64,000 bases of DNA from Tetrapyrgos nigripes (lineage: Eukaryota > Basidiomycota > Agaricomycetes > Agaricales > Campanellaceae): contig JAACJM010000255.1 in the NCBI GenBank assembly GCA_013368315.1, positions 53,103 to 117,102 on the forward strand, in the 5' to 3' direction. Under the pieces are notes generated by a model. The model was given only the letters and a program-made list of their open reading frames with translations, searched no databases and was not told the origin of the DNA. This document shows, one piece after another, positions 33,886 to 44,720 of the stretch (position 1 is the first letter of the stretch; the number at the start of each line of letters is the position of its first letter). The position numbers and the translations under genes are program-made.

Positions 33886-34996
33886 CTATATGCCGAGGCA
33901 TTGGTGAAGGCGTTTGCAGGCGTATACCCTGTCAATGTGGATGGATGCACAAGTGTGGAGGTCCCTCCAGTATCTAGTGAATGCACTAGATTTCCACCTT
34001 CCACACATTTTGACATATTCTGGGTCTACACTGTCCTGGAGAAGTAAGGTGGTGCCCCCAATGCAGAAGGAGTGACCGGTGAAGCGAGGGTAACCTTCCT
34101 TCTTCCATACATCATTGCACAAGTTGAGGAAATAGGATTTGATCATGACTTTGAGTTTGCCCTTTTTGTCCCTGTATGACATAAGGGGATTGTTGGGGAA
34201 TAGATTGTTGTGGCGAACGTGGATGTGTGTGGCCTTGGTGGCATTGAGTGAGTCATGGTATGCGTGGATGTGGGCATGGTCACCTCTGGAGATGGATGTC
34301 TTGGTGCTGGGTAGGAACATGGCAAGAGGCCCATGTGGGAGGAGGAAGTTCAGTGACGTCTTGTACATGTGGATGTTTGGTTGGGTCAAAGAGACGGGGT
34401 TCAGAGTGGTGGGGAAAGATCTCGCCTAGCCAGAGCTGACTGAGGAGACTGCACTTGGATCTGGAGAGGGCACACTTGTGGTCTCCACAGTTGGACATGG
34501 ACCAAGCAGAGTGCAGACTCCACATCATGTCTCGTGTGACTGGAGGACATTCTGGGCGATGTGAAGAAGAGGGTGATTGGCGGTCTACACCAGTTAGCGT
34601 CTTGTGTAGCAGATCAGATCTGAGCCATCTGAAACCCAACATTGTGTGCCATGTCTTGAGGGCACTCAACTTTCCCTTGATGGTACCTCCAGCTAGGCGG
34701 CCTAGGAAAGAGGCTGCAAATTCACACAGGACTGCTTCTGGGGCAGGTAGAACTTCATCCAGATGTAATCCCATGTCGTTCGCCCAAATAGCAAACTCCG
34801 TCACTGCCAGTTGTTGCCGACGGCGAGTTTCTGGTTTTACAGACCCTGCTATGGCAGCCACTGTGTTATTGGATAGGTTGGGATTGCGGAGGGTGTTGAA
34901 GTTCAGTTTGTCAGCAAAGCAAGGAGGGAGAGAGTTTGAACGTTTGGCAGGGCAAATTTTTGTACAAGTGGGAGAGTGTGAGCTGCTGCCAGGCAT
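33886..34996 (-). pseudogene. DIRS-like tyrosine recombinase, frameshifted, catalytic Arg replaced
   Basis: Integrates circular DNA copies of DIRS elements. The N-terminal SAM-like core-binding half is open from 34996 (TRRRQQLAVTEFAIWANDMGL, LGRLAGGTIKGKLSALKTWH). The frame shifts near 34413, inside the CCCC of TTTCCCCACC: LGEIFP continues in the other frame as TTLNPVSLTQPNIH. The catalytic half reads FTGHSFCIGGTTLLLQD ... MCGRWKSSAFTRYWRDL. The position that should be Arg in GHSFRIGG is Cys here (TGC, one transition from CGC), so the protein should be inactive even if the frame were continuous. The Tyr of TRYWRDL is kept. Confidence 0.75.
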
Positions 34997-35201
34997 GACG
35001 GGATAGAGTGTATGGTGTGAAGGGGTAGATGTTGTGAAGTGGTGGTAGGAATGGACGAGATGGTTGGAGTAAGAAAGTTTGATAGATTATGTACTTACAG
35101 ATTTGGCTTCGCAATCATTGTGATGTCATGTTAATGTTGGCACTGCACGTTTTGGTTTGATTAAGGTACAATTCTGACATGGTTACAGTAATAAAGTTTA
35201 T

Positions 35202-35768
35202 TCAGATTGTGGTAATACACGGGTCATGAAAATCTACAGGTTTACATATGTATGGTGATAATTCTTTGGGTAGTTTTGGAGGACGTGGGTGAAGGGTGTC
35301 GCGAGAGGGGAATAAGCCTCGGGAGGGTTCATCTGTGAGGTTGGAAGCGGAAGGTAACCATTCTACAGTTATCCAAATGGAATGTTCTTGCATCAAGGCC
35401 ACGATGCAGCATAGTGATGCGTTTTGGGCAGGTCCATGAGAGTAGCCGGCTTTGAGAGCACCAACGACACCTTGGTTATCGGAAAGGATCCGAATGTGAG
35501 TGTTGTTGACATGAGAAGTGATTAGAGTGAGAAGGGCGAGTTCGACAGCGACCATTTCGGCCCAGCCTATATGGCATCCTTCACCTGCCCAATGGGGTTT
35601 GAGCTCCCATGCTAACCACCTGTTGTTGAGTATGAGACCAATGCCCCATGAAGTGGAGGCATCAACATATAACACAGTTGACTCATCAAGTGGAGGTGGT
35701 TGGGTGATTTGTAGACCCAAGAATTCAAGTTGGAGTTGATTTAACCACCATCTGAGGTCTTCCTCCAT
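35202..35768 (-). pseudogene. DIRS-like RNase H domain
   Basis: C-terminal part of the pol protein: VLYVDASTSWGIGLILNNRW carries the first Asp, WAEMVAVELALL the Glu, and RILSDNQGVVGAL the next Asp, followed by LPSASNLTDEPSRG. This is the RNase H order seen in DIRS-type pol. It removes the RNA strand during reverse transcription. It joins upstream to the reverse transcriptase exon with overlap (35741-35768). Confidence 0.75.
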
Positions 35769-36947
35769 AGGTTTTGTTCGTCGATGGTGAACGAAGTGCC
35801 GGAGATGAATTGGTGGAGTGAGGCTAGGTAGGCATGATCTTGTGGGGCTACTAAAGTGACGTGTTGCAGGATGCCTACCATGGAAGCTGCTTCTTCTTTA
35901 GTGTGTGAAGTGTTGGATAGGAAGGTGGATATCTTTGTCAAGTATTTTTGTTTCTTGGCTTTGGGTAACTCGACAGTCTTCTTTTCAATGTTCCATAAGA
36001 AACCGATGTACGTGAAGAAGACAGCAAAGGCAACGAATTTCAGAAGTGCCCACGGCCACCCTAGTTCCTCAGCAATGGACCAGACAAGGTGTTCATCATA
36101 GGAGTAGGTGAAGGAGCCATCAGGAAGTGAGTTTTGGGTAGCGGAAGAAGATAAAATTGTCGACCCATTTGATGAGCGCTTCGACACCTGTTGTGATGGA
36201 AGGATTAGATTGTTAGTTGTCATGTCTCCGGTAGTGAGAATCTGTCATACCAGAGTTGAGCAAAATGTGGACCATTGCATCAGCAACATGTCCCCAAATG
36301 CCTGGAGATGACGCTTTGCCAAAGTTGAGGCACTGGTCAAGATACACAAGACTGTTGAAGGTCATAGCGACAAAGTTGCATGCAGTCGGGTGGATAGGAA
36401 TGTTACAGAAGGCAGCGTCAACATCAAAGACAGATGCTTGTGTTCCTGGTGGTGCATTTGTGATAAGTAACCAACACTTGGAAAAGGTGCCCCAAGCGCA
36501 TTGAAACTTGTTGGTATCAATTAAGGAGTTGACGGAAAAGACTTCGGGATCTATGGTAATGGGAGAAGGTGCACTGGGGATGGAAGTGGAGGTTTCACTG
36601 GAGTCGGATGAGGTTTCGAGGAGGCGCTGGAGGTGAGGTGTGTGTGGGTATGAGTGATTGATGATTATTCTGAATTTACCAGGCTTCTGTTCCAGAACAG
36701 CCAAAGGAGAAGTATGGAAAGGGCCAATCAACGACTCAAGATATGTTGGCTCAAACCCAGTGGAGATCCGGCCTTTGGTGATTTCGTCCTTGAACTTGTC
36801 CATGATGATGTGGGAGTAGGTGTTAGCAGATGGGTGGTTTCGTGGTATGAAAGTGTGTGATAGTTGGTAGGACTTGACTCCAATTGGAAAACTGTCATGT
36901 AGACCTTTGGGGACCTTCGTGAACCTCTCATAGCCACCAGTGGCCAC
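35741..36947 (-). pseudogene. DIRS-like reverse transcriptase, frameshifted, active-site Asp changed
   Basis: RNA-directed DNA polymerase of the element. The first part, 36947-36213, has YLESLIGPFHTSPLAVLEQK, KFRIIINHSYP, the Asp of SVFDVDAAFCNIPIHP, and QCLNFGKASSPGIWGH. An intron-like GTATGA...CACAG (about 36239-36178) leads to VEALIKWVDNFIFFRYPKL. This box normally reads VDDF; here the second Asp is Asn (AAT near 36156, a G-to-A type change). Just after it the frame shifts (near 36130) into SLPDGSFTYSYDEHLVWSIAEELGWPW, which runs to 35741. Both changes point to a dead enzyme. Confidence 0.75.
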
Positions 36948-36949
36948 TA

Positions 36950-38906
36950 GGAGTCTGGTCCAGGCCTCATGTCAAAGGCGAGTGATGATGGGAAATAAGT
37001 TATGGTTTCCTAGAGGAGGAGGTTGGCTTTGATGAGGAGCCAGAGGTAGGGTGGTTTTGGGAGGTGTGGTCAGCAGATCCACAGTGGCCACAGAGATGTT
37101 TGTACTGGCAAGAGGAGGCTGACAAGGAGCAGCCATGACCATTATACCCAATGCAGAACATGCGGCCCTGCGAGTCCTTGTATGAGTCCCCGGACTTTTG
37201 GAGGAAGTCGTCGTCCTTGGGTTTGTGATCTCAGTAACAGTGTTTGAGGCCACACAGCCAACATGTGAGGTCGCGCCGGGATGAGATGGCAGTGCTACTA
37301 CCATGAAAGGATGAGGAAGATGATGTTGCAGAGGAGGAGCATGAGTAGGTGTTACGACGGTTGTCGTGCACCCAGATGGAAAGGTATGAGTTTATGCCAG
37401 AAGGAAGGATGTTGGCCCAGTGTGCACACTGTGAGATGATTTTCTGGTGGTAACGATCCCAGACTGGTCGACGAATGGTGGATACAGAGATCAACCACCA
37501 TTCAGGAGACGATTCCCAGTCATTTAGGGTTTCCTGCAGGTAGTAGACAGCAGTGGGGAAGTTGTCGAAGATGGTGTCACTCTCGGATATCGACATGATG
37601 AGTGTGTACCACTCATTGGCGACCCATCGGGCTGTCCCAGTTCCAACGTCCTTGCCCTGACGGTATCAGTAATAGCACAAGATCGCGATGTCAGGGAGGT
37701 CAGACTCCATCAAGAGGAAGATCAAAGGTGCATGGATGTGCCCCTCACTGGCCTTGAGCACTGCAAGAAAGTCTTGCATGAGTCTGGAGCTGAACAGGGC
37801 AATGGCATGTGGTGATGCCAATAATCCCTGAGGTTGTTGGCTACAACGGTGGAGAGCGAGAACACTGAGTTCGGTAGAGGACACCTCTCAGACTCGGAGT
37901 CCAAAGAGTCGGAGTCGTAGCCACCTTTACGACAGGACTTTGACTTCTTCTTGTCCTTCTGGGAGTACTTCTTCGACTTCTTTGACTTCTTGTAGGATTT
38001 GTTGGACTTCCTCTTCTTCCTGGGAGTGGACTCGTCGTCAGAGGACCCAGGATCGTCACGCTGGTCGCATGCCTTCCACTTCTCCCTGTGTTGGGAATGA
38101 TGAGAGTTGCAATGGTGGAGGGCTTCCTGGTCCCAGGTAGGGTGTTCAGGAATGGGATAGACGTAGTGACTTTTTCCCTTCGCAGAGGCTGGAATGCACC
38201 CAGAGGTCTCCAAGTCAGGTTCAGAGGACTCCTTCTCCTGTGGAGGTTGGGTAGGCCCAGGTGCTGGCGGACAAGATGGATCATGAGGACAAGGAAGATG
38301 GCTAGGCCCAGGTGTGGGCAGGCGAGAAGGGGCACAAGGACATGGCACAGTGGCAGGTGGGTCACGAGGAGGAGCAGTTCCACCAGCATCCAAGGTGGCA
38401 GGACAGCCAGAGCCAGAAGAGTCACCACGGCTCAGGTGGTCCCATTGGGGACGCTCTGAGGAACCCTGGCCATGGTTAGCCTGTCCGTGGTTGGTAACAT
38501 CGCCTTCACCCCGACTTGGGCGACTGTCTGAATTGGCCTTAGGGTGCAACGTGGCACTGTCAGGGTCATCAGAGTCACTCTCGTCAGAGACGTCCTGGCC
38601 CATAGGGCGTTGATGAGGCTTCACTGGAGGTGGCTGGTTCGCCCTGGCCGAGTCAGCGTGGTTAGGCCGCTCATCGATGTGGTTCAGTCTAGGAGCAGGT
38701 GGAAGAACCAGCGAAACCGGTTCGACGAACTGATCTTCATTGAATTCCGGGAGTTCCTGGGCCTGATTGCTGTTTACAGGGTCAGCTGGGGCTGCTAGGG
38801 CCAGATCCTGCATGGCGTTAGGCCTAAAGTGCCCATCAGGGCCATGGGTGCCATGGCAGCGAGCCGTGGGACCGGGTTGGATGGGAGTTTGGAGAGTAGA
38901 CATCAA
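36950..38906 (-). pseudogene. DIRS-like gag region, broken into frames
   Basis: First gene of the element. 38906-37722 is a long open frame of low-complexity type: Pro-rich (PSRLPTPGPSHLPCPHDPS), then a Lys/Ser-rich block (KKRKSNKSYKKSKKSKKYSQK), ending in SRPVRGTSMHL. The recognisable gag words continue in another frame (LMQDFLAVLKASEGHIHAP, 37884-37666; VYYLQETLNDWES and VWDRYHQKIISQCAHWA, 37596-37231). They end at a Cys-rich region (CWLCGLKHCY; further Cys/His words to about 37040) that would bind nucleic acid. The first frame has a same-strand alternative of near equal length, so the exact product is uncertain. Confidence 0.55.
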
Positions 38907-40726
38907 GGTGAACGAAGATAGGTTAAAGGCGAGGTTAACGCGAGGTGGGAAGGTGAAACGCTGTCAGAGGAATCAACAAAATTTGAGAGGACTATCGCTT
39001 AAGGATTTTTTATCCTTGAGGAGAAGATGGACGCAAAAGAGAAGGAAGAGACAGGTCACGTTATCGCAATGACGGACCTTTCAATCCGAAAATATATTCT
39101 CTTTCCTTCATCATAGAATCACACATCTGAGGATGATCTGCGGATGGGTTGAGGGCATGTGAATACTTCGCTGTTGCCATATTTGGACCAGTCTCGGGGC
39201 TGGGCAGGCTTTCTCGAGGCACTATACAATACCTCGCATCTCAAATTTTGTTTTTCAATCTACAAAAGTGATCTGCGCTCTAAATGACAGGATTCAGACA
39301 CCAATGATAGTCTACTTAGTGTGAGAACCTCTCTCCTTGAGGCAACGAGAGACTCCATACTCAGGGATTTTTCGTGATTACTATAAGTACTCTACTTCAA
39401 AGCATAGAAATGAGTGAAAATACTTGAAAAATAAGCATAGAACGAGACTCACAAGCATCATACAGTGAAGGTGTCTGTCATCTGCAGATTACTGAGCATT
39501 GGCAGTGAGCTTATTGGCCTTCACAAGCATTTGTTGAGTGCTCATGATTCATTATAGTATACTTGTCTTTGAAGGGGCATTAGAGCAAACTATGTACCCA
39601 GGTGATTTTTGTTTAATTTTCATGTCCTTAGTCTACTTCTATGTTGTCTACACTGTCAAAGCTGTGCTCATCCGGCAGATGCAGATTGGGATTTGCAGAC
39701 CACCCATCCGAGCGGATGGCATCCGAATCTGATACAATCTGATCTGATAGGAGCCCTATAATAGGGATATCCCAACCACATTGTGTGTTTTTTTCACTGG
39801 AGGTGCAGGACAGAAACTAATAAAGAAAGGTATTTAGCTTCTTCATTACCATAACAGGAGAAAACTCCTTATTGGTTCATTTAGCACTCACAGGCCAGCT
39901 TGATTACTTTCAGTCTTTCACATCCAAAAACTTAATACATATGCGTATGCAGTCAGGAGTTATTAGTCTCTGTGAGAAGTCCGCATGTACCCTGAACATG
40001 TACATATTTATCATGTACTTCAAACAGTACTTGTGCAAACTACCCATGCATCTGCTGTCCATCCTATTAATCACAGGAAATATATTTCACATTCTTATAC
40101 ATCTCTATACATATGCAGGGGGAGAACGTCTTCAGGGTCCAACTCCTCACCAATCAAACGCAGATTGCTTAACGAGCAAGGCTTTCTGGGTTTCCATGCA
40201 GAGTACTTTTGAATCGCTATCTAGTATGCGGTGGGACCCTCGAGACCAGGTTCCTCCTCCTGTGCTACTCGCTTTCTTAAATCTACAGTCCCAACCTGAC
40301 TCGACGGACATAAGCCTGAGCTGCTGTCTCCTTCTCCATCTCTTTCCCTTTCCCATCGTTTTTCCCATCTTCTACAACCATCTTCATCCCATCTTCATCC
40401 CTCTGCAACTGTACCCGGGTACCAGTATGAGTAGGCGAATGAGACATCTCCATTGCATCCTTCACCACAAAAAAAGTTTTGCCATATATTAGGTGGTGAG
40501 CATGGTGACTTGCGAGTTAGGCTTGGACACGAACGAGCTCAAGGAGAGGGGGTAGCTGAAGGTGATCCAGATAGATATATAGCTGCTTCAAACGGAGTCA
40601 GGGACTGGCGCATGAAATGCACCACTAGAATTCCTGCTACCGTTTAGGTAGTGGGTCTTGTGGTACCAATCCTATTCACACAACGCCACGGCGCACAACA
40701 GGCCAGTTCAATTGAAACTCCGCTCC
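38907..40726. other. Right end of the DIRS/hAT segment and flank
   Basis: No supported gene. 38907-39758 should hold the 5' non-coding part of the DIRS-like element and the right hAT-like end; the junction between them could not be fixed. 39767-40726 has open frames (39872-40492) without recognisable motifs. Confidence 0.4.
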
Positions 40727-43015
40727 ATGGCACCAGCACCGAAATCGACCCAGTACAGTGGGTTTGACCCGATCCGATGCTCTTTGTTTTTCAATGACAG
40801 TTCAGACCTCCTCCTTGCCGCCTCTAGCGTTTCATGGTAACAGGTATGCGATCAGCTCCGTTCTTGTTTTGGCCCCTGTTTAGGTAACATATATTCAGCT
40901 GCGCCAAGTGGAGAAAGCCGTCTGATTCCCTTCATCCGCCTGAACCTGAAAGGGCATAAGGGTTGGCAGAACAAGATGAGCCAAAACGAACATTAAATGA
41001 ACGGCGAGTAGAGGAGCATCCATTTTTCTTCAAATCCATTCTAAAAATAATCTAGGACACATGTACAACATCTATTCTCGACCGCAAAATCCAGAAACAG
41101 ATACATACGCCTTCATTGGAGACTGGCTTTGTAAAGGATTAGGTCAGCCTGCGATGAGACCCAACCTCCAACTGGAACATGTATGAGTATGATGCAAGTA
41201 ATAACTATAAAACTAGATGGAACGATCACTACTAGTTAGATATATAGGGAGTTTGGGGAGTGATCGTGACATTATCTTCCCTTTTTCGAAGGTGAAGTTT
41301 TAACAATGACTTGAAGACTGTGAAGTAGAAGAAAAGTGTGGAAGAATATTTGAACGCAAAGGTGAAGAGAAGGAAAAGGTAGGCATAGAAAAGCATAGGC
41401 ATAATTGAGCATAATTGAGCATATAAAAGCGGGAGCGTGATAGTGTATTGGGTCTCATCGCAGGCTGACCTAATCCTTTACAGAATATTTGGTACAAAAC
41501 AGTCACTGGTTCGATCCTCGAGGAACTCCCCTTTTCATAGGCTCGGATTTCGCCTTCACGGAACCAGTGGCTGAGGATCGAGACTGGCATGGGAAACCAG
41601 AATCGATTCGGGGTCTTCTATATAAGGACACTGATCTGGGCCTGAGAAACCCAGAAAGGAGATTGCCTCGAAGGGGAGGTAATGTAAGGGTCACATCCCT
41701 GCGACGGTATTCACACGTACCGAATATTGTGGCCTTTTGGTCCAGTTGGAGGTTGGGTCTCATCGCAGGCTGACCTAATCCTTTACAGGCTTGACCATTA
41801 CAGCACCCATATTTTGCGGCGTCCACTTGAGCCAGATGACTACATCTTTCCCGCATTCAACACAACATGGACTAATCTGCGGCCTCATGAGCCCTGTGAT
41901 TCCAAGGCAATCCACAACCTGATCAACGAAATGGCAGCAGGAGCTTCAATTCCAGGTGCCGGAAAGTTCACCACACACTGTTTCCGCAGAGGTGGAGCTC
42001 AGTACAGGTTTATGCAAGCCCCGCTGGGTGAAAGATGGGGATTGGATTGGATTCGTTGGTGGGGGGGATGGGCAGAAGGAGAGCATGTAAGTATTGTAGC
42101 TTTGCTGCCTTCAACAGCACTAATTAGTGATGACTCTAGCGCAACACCTTGATTCGGTATCTACTCGATAATTATACACCTATGAAAGTGACCACTCGGA
42201 TGCACTTAATCCGCTCAGCAGTCAGGACTCTGCTTCCAATCATCCACCCTCAAATAATGTCCTAACCACTCTGCTCATGCATGTCCAGTCCATGCAAAAC
42301 AGCCTAAACCAGCTTTCTCGTAGCATCCAGCAGCCACCATCATCAGTGTTGCCACCATTCAGCAACCTTTCATTTAATCCAGCTACTCAACAAGTGACGA
42401 CAACGACAATGACAATGGCGACAACTGTGCATCTTCCTCTTCAGTATAGCCAACCCATGCATCAAGTTACCCAGCTTCCATGGTCTGCTGGATCCCTCGA
42501 GCATGTCCCTGTCCATCATCTCGGACCGCCAACCTCTACCCATTTGCAGTCTGCCCAAGCTGTTCAGCCGACCCCTGCATTTCTAGAAGATGCTCCCTGC
42601 CTACCCGTTATCCCTGAAATAAACAAACGCGGCACTCGTGAAGATGCTTGGAAACAAATTGTGAAAGACTGGGAGACAGCAGATCCAGAGCGGGGTCTGT
42701 TGACTCCGCTGAAGGATTGGCCAAAGCATTGGTATGACAAGCAGGGAGTGAACTGGAAAGCTTTGTATGGGCAGAGAGAGATTATAGCAAAGGAATTTAT
42801 TGAGAAGTACATCGTCATGCGTCATCTACTATACTTTCCAAACTAATCTGATCTGCAGATACAATCGGGACAAAGACGAGTTTGAACAAGCTTACCCAGA
42901 ACACAGCAAAGGCATCAGAGCTTTGCTGAAAGCAATTCGCCAGAAGCACCAGCACCAAGGCATCCGTCGCACTCGCCAGTGCAAACCCAAATTATACTCA
43001 CAGGACAATGTATGA
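40727..43015 (+). pseudogene. Crypton-like tyrosine recombinase with GCR1_C domain, split by a 658-bp insert
   Basis: Crypton elements move as DNA using one tyrosine recombinase. The N-terminal part (about 40727-41129) reads GFDPIRCSLFFND, then YSAAPSGESRLIPFIRLNLKGHKGW, and reaches YAFIGDWL at 41129. The frame resumes after the insert at 41788 as LDHYSTHILRRPLEPDDYIFP, so the gene spans it. The catalytic block FTTHCFRRGGAQYRFM (Arg kept) and WWGGWAEGEH precede an intron (42089-42142). The next exon begins RNTLIRYLLD, with the probable Tyr nucleophile, then shifts frame once near 42168. A Pro/Ser/Gln-rich linker leads to a GCR1_C-type DNA-binding domain (WKQIVKDWETADPERGL ... WYDKQGVNWKALYG, spliced at about 42809 to YNRDKDEFEQAYPEH). 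Stop TGA is at 43013-43015. Stops lie in the N-terminal part after 41000. Confidence 0.78.
41130..41787. mobile_element. 658-bp insertion with 47-bp perfect terminal inverted repeats and GGCTT target duplication
   Basis: Left arm 41130-41176 (TGTAAAGGATTAGGTCAGCC...) and right arm 41741-41787 (...GGCTGACCTAATCCTTTACA) are exact reverse complements over 47 bp. GGCTT flanks both ends (41125-41129 and 41788-41792). A third copy of the outer 35 bp lies inside at 41448-41482, oriented like the right arm. Polypurine-like words (CGAAGGGGAGGTAA before TGTAAGGGTCAC at 41681; an inverted counterpart near 41270-41290 before TGTCACGATC) suggest LTR pieces arranged head to head. No protein is encoded. It interrupts the Crypton gene between matching codons. 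Confidence 0.75.
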
Positions 43016-43240
43016 TATTTCAGACCTCGTAAATAGTTCATACTATTCAGTGTAATTACTGTAGTCAATCAAAGATAATTACTGACAAGAGGGACAGCCG
43101 AGACTCCCTGAGAGCAAATGGAAAAGCATACGGCAATACAAAAAGGATACCTGCCAGGGCTAACCCCCGGACAGACATATGAGCCAACACCAACAATAAC
43201 ACACCCAGCCTGCACAGTGGCCTGATAGCCTGCGCAATCT

Positions 43241-43440
43241 AGGTAGAGAAAGGGGACATGTTAGTTGACAGATTGATGATGGCAAACAGAGCACACTGCA
43301 TACCTGCATAATGTAATACTCTTCTAGGAAAAGTGAGAGATCTGATAGACAGAGAAAGGGAATGCATTAGCAACAAATTAAGGGCGGCAAACAGAACACG
43401 CTGCGCACCTGCATAATCCCACTGCATATATGGTCTTCAG
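43241..43440. repeat. Two-copy tandem duplication, period about 107 bp
   Basis: Both copies contain GAGAAAGGG (43245 and 43352), then GGCAAACAGA, CAC(A/G)CTGC and CACCTGCATAAT-like words, with point differences mostly of transition type. Confidence 0.55.
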
Positions 43441-44369
43441 GAAAGAGACTGGTGAAGCATGAAGGAGAAGTGGAAATGATCTGTATATTTCAATCAATCA
43501 ATCAGCAAACGAGAAACGAGAGAACGAAAAGATGGCACACACTGGCAAAGGAAGAGACACCATATCACTAGTCGCACTGTGACGAATAAGCCGGACTGCG
43601 AAAAGAAGGTCAATAGTCAACAAGCACAGACAGCTGAAATATATATACTCACAGCTCGAAGAGACTCTCGCGGCTCCTGGTGACATCGACTGGAGCATGC
43701 GCGGAGAGGACGGTGGGGCCTACTGACGGAAGTGGTTGGAAAGAAAGGTGACGCGCTCCAATTGAAAGGCAGGCTTGCACACGTCAGCAGCCTAAGAACC
43801 CCATGGCAATGAAACTCAAATTGCACTGCAGGCGAGTAAACTCAGCCGGGAGTGCTATCCGAGATGAGAAGGGTGGGGTTTGGAGAGCACTACCTTCACT
43901 AGGGAGCGAGTGCGAGGTAAAGGAAGGAATGAAAAGATGCGGGGACACGCGCAAGCCAACCAAACACGTGACCGGCAATCTGGCTGTGCGTCCATGGACC
44001 GTAAGCGATCATGCATGAGGAGGGACTGAGTAATAGGTAGATCGGTACAGATCAATTATATAATATTATATTAGTTGATGGTACCTGGCATGTGATCTGC
44101 GGCACCTGGAGGAAATCCGGCCATGACATCACTGTGGAGCTGTCACAATTTTGACAGTCCCCCCCTCCACCCTCCGCCCTGCCCTCCGCCCCCCGCCCCT
44201 GCCCTCCGCCACCCGCCACCGCCACCAGACACCCTTCACATGCCCTGCTTCGTGCCCTCTGGCATTTGCTATTTGCTTTGGTGAGCTTTGGCTGCCATAT
44301 GCTGACTAATTGCTGACACCTAAAGTAATGACTCAATCCATGAATGTAGAACGTAAGAAGAATATGCAA

Positions 44370-44650
44370 GTATGGGATAGAGGTGGACACGCAAGCATGG
44401 AGGCAGACACGCAAGCACAGAACAGATACAGACACACAAGGACAAGGCACAAGGCATGGAACAGACACGCAAGCACGGAACAGACATGCAAGCATGGAAC
44501 AGACACAGACACGCAAGCAAGGAACCGGAACATGGGATGGAGGCAGACACACGGCAAGCAAGAGAGCAAGAGAGTAGTGGACACACAAGCAGATACAGAT
44601 ACGGCAGATATGGCAGAGATACGCGCAAGCATGGGGGCAAGAGAGTAGTG
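44370..44650. repeat. Degenerate minisatellite, unit about GACACGCAAGCATGGAACA
   Basis: Many imperfect copies of a 19-20 bp unit mixed with CAGATACAGACAC words. It lies directly upstream of the zinc-finger gene at 44721. Frames open through it on both strands are by-products of the repeat. Confidence 0.65.
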
Positions 44651-44720
44651 TACGTACAAAGTATTTTAGACATGCTTGGTATAAAAACACTTGGAAATTT
44701 TCAGACTGTCCACCATTGGC

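Larger units (their letters stand above)
33167..39766. mobile_element. hAT-like bounded segment (33175-39758) with 8-bp target duplication, containing a DIRS-like element
   Basis: The terminal inverted repeat TAGGGCTCCTAT (33175-33186) has its exact reverse complement at 39747-39758. Directly outside both ends is the same 8-mer TAATAGGG (33167-33174 and 39759-39766), a target-site duplication. Short TIRs beginning TAGGG and 8-bp duplications are the signature of hAT transposons. Both subterminal regions carry TCAGATTCGGATG-like words (about 33226 and, inverted, about 39720) and the palindrome CGGATGGCATCCG. No hAT transposase is present. The interior encodes a minus-strand DIRS-like element, so the simplest reading is a non-autonomous hAT copy that received a DIRS insertion. 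Confidence 0.7.
43016..44720. other. Intergenic stretch with tandem repeats
   Basis: No supported gene. It holds a two-copy 107-bp duplication (43241-43440), a C-rich CCCTCCGCC/CCACCGCCACC tract (44155-44225) and a minisatellite (44370-44650). Confidence 0.45.

Noticed and set aside
37841..38613. Overlapping plus and minus frames opposite the DIRS gag region
   Set aside because: They overlap the longer minus frame and the gag-like low-complexity sequence; no independent motifs.
41743..41787. Short intron in the Crypton gene (GTTGGG...CTAATCCTTTACAG)
   Set aside because: It looks like a 37-nt intron, but the same bases form the terminal inverted repeat of the 658-bp insertion, and GGCTT duplication plus the split frame explain the region better.
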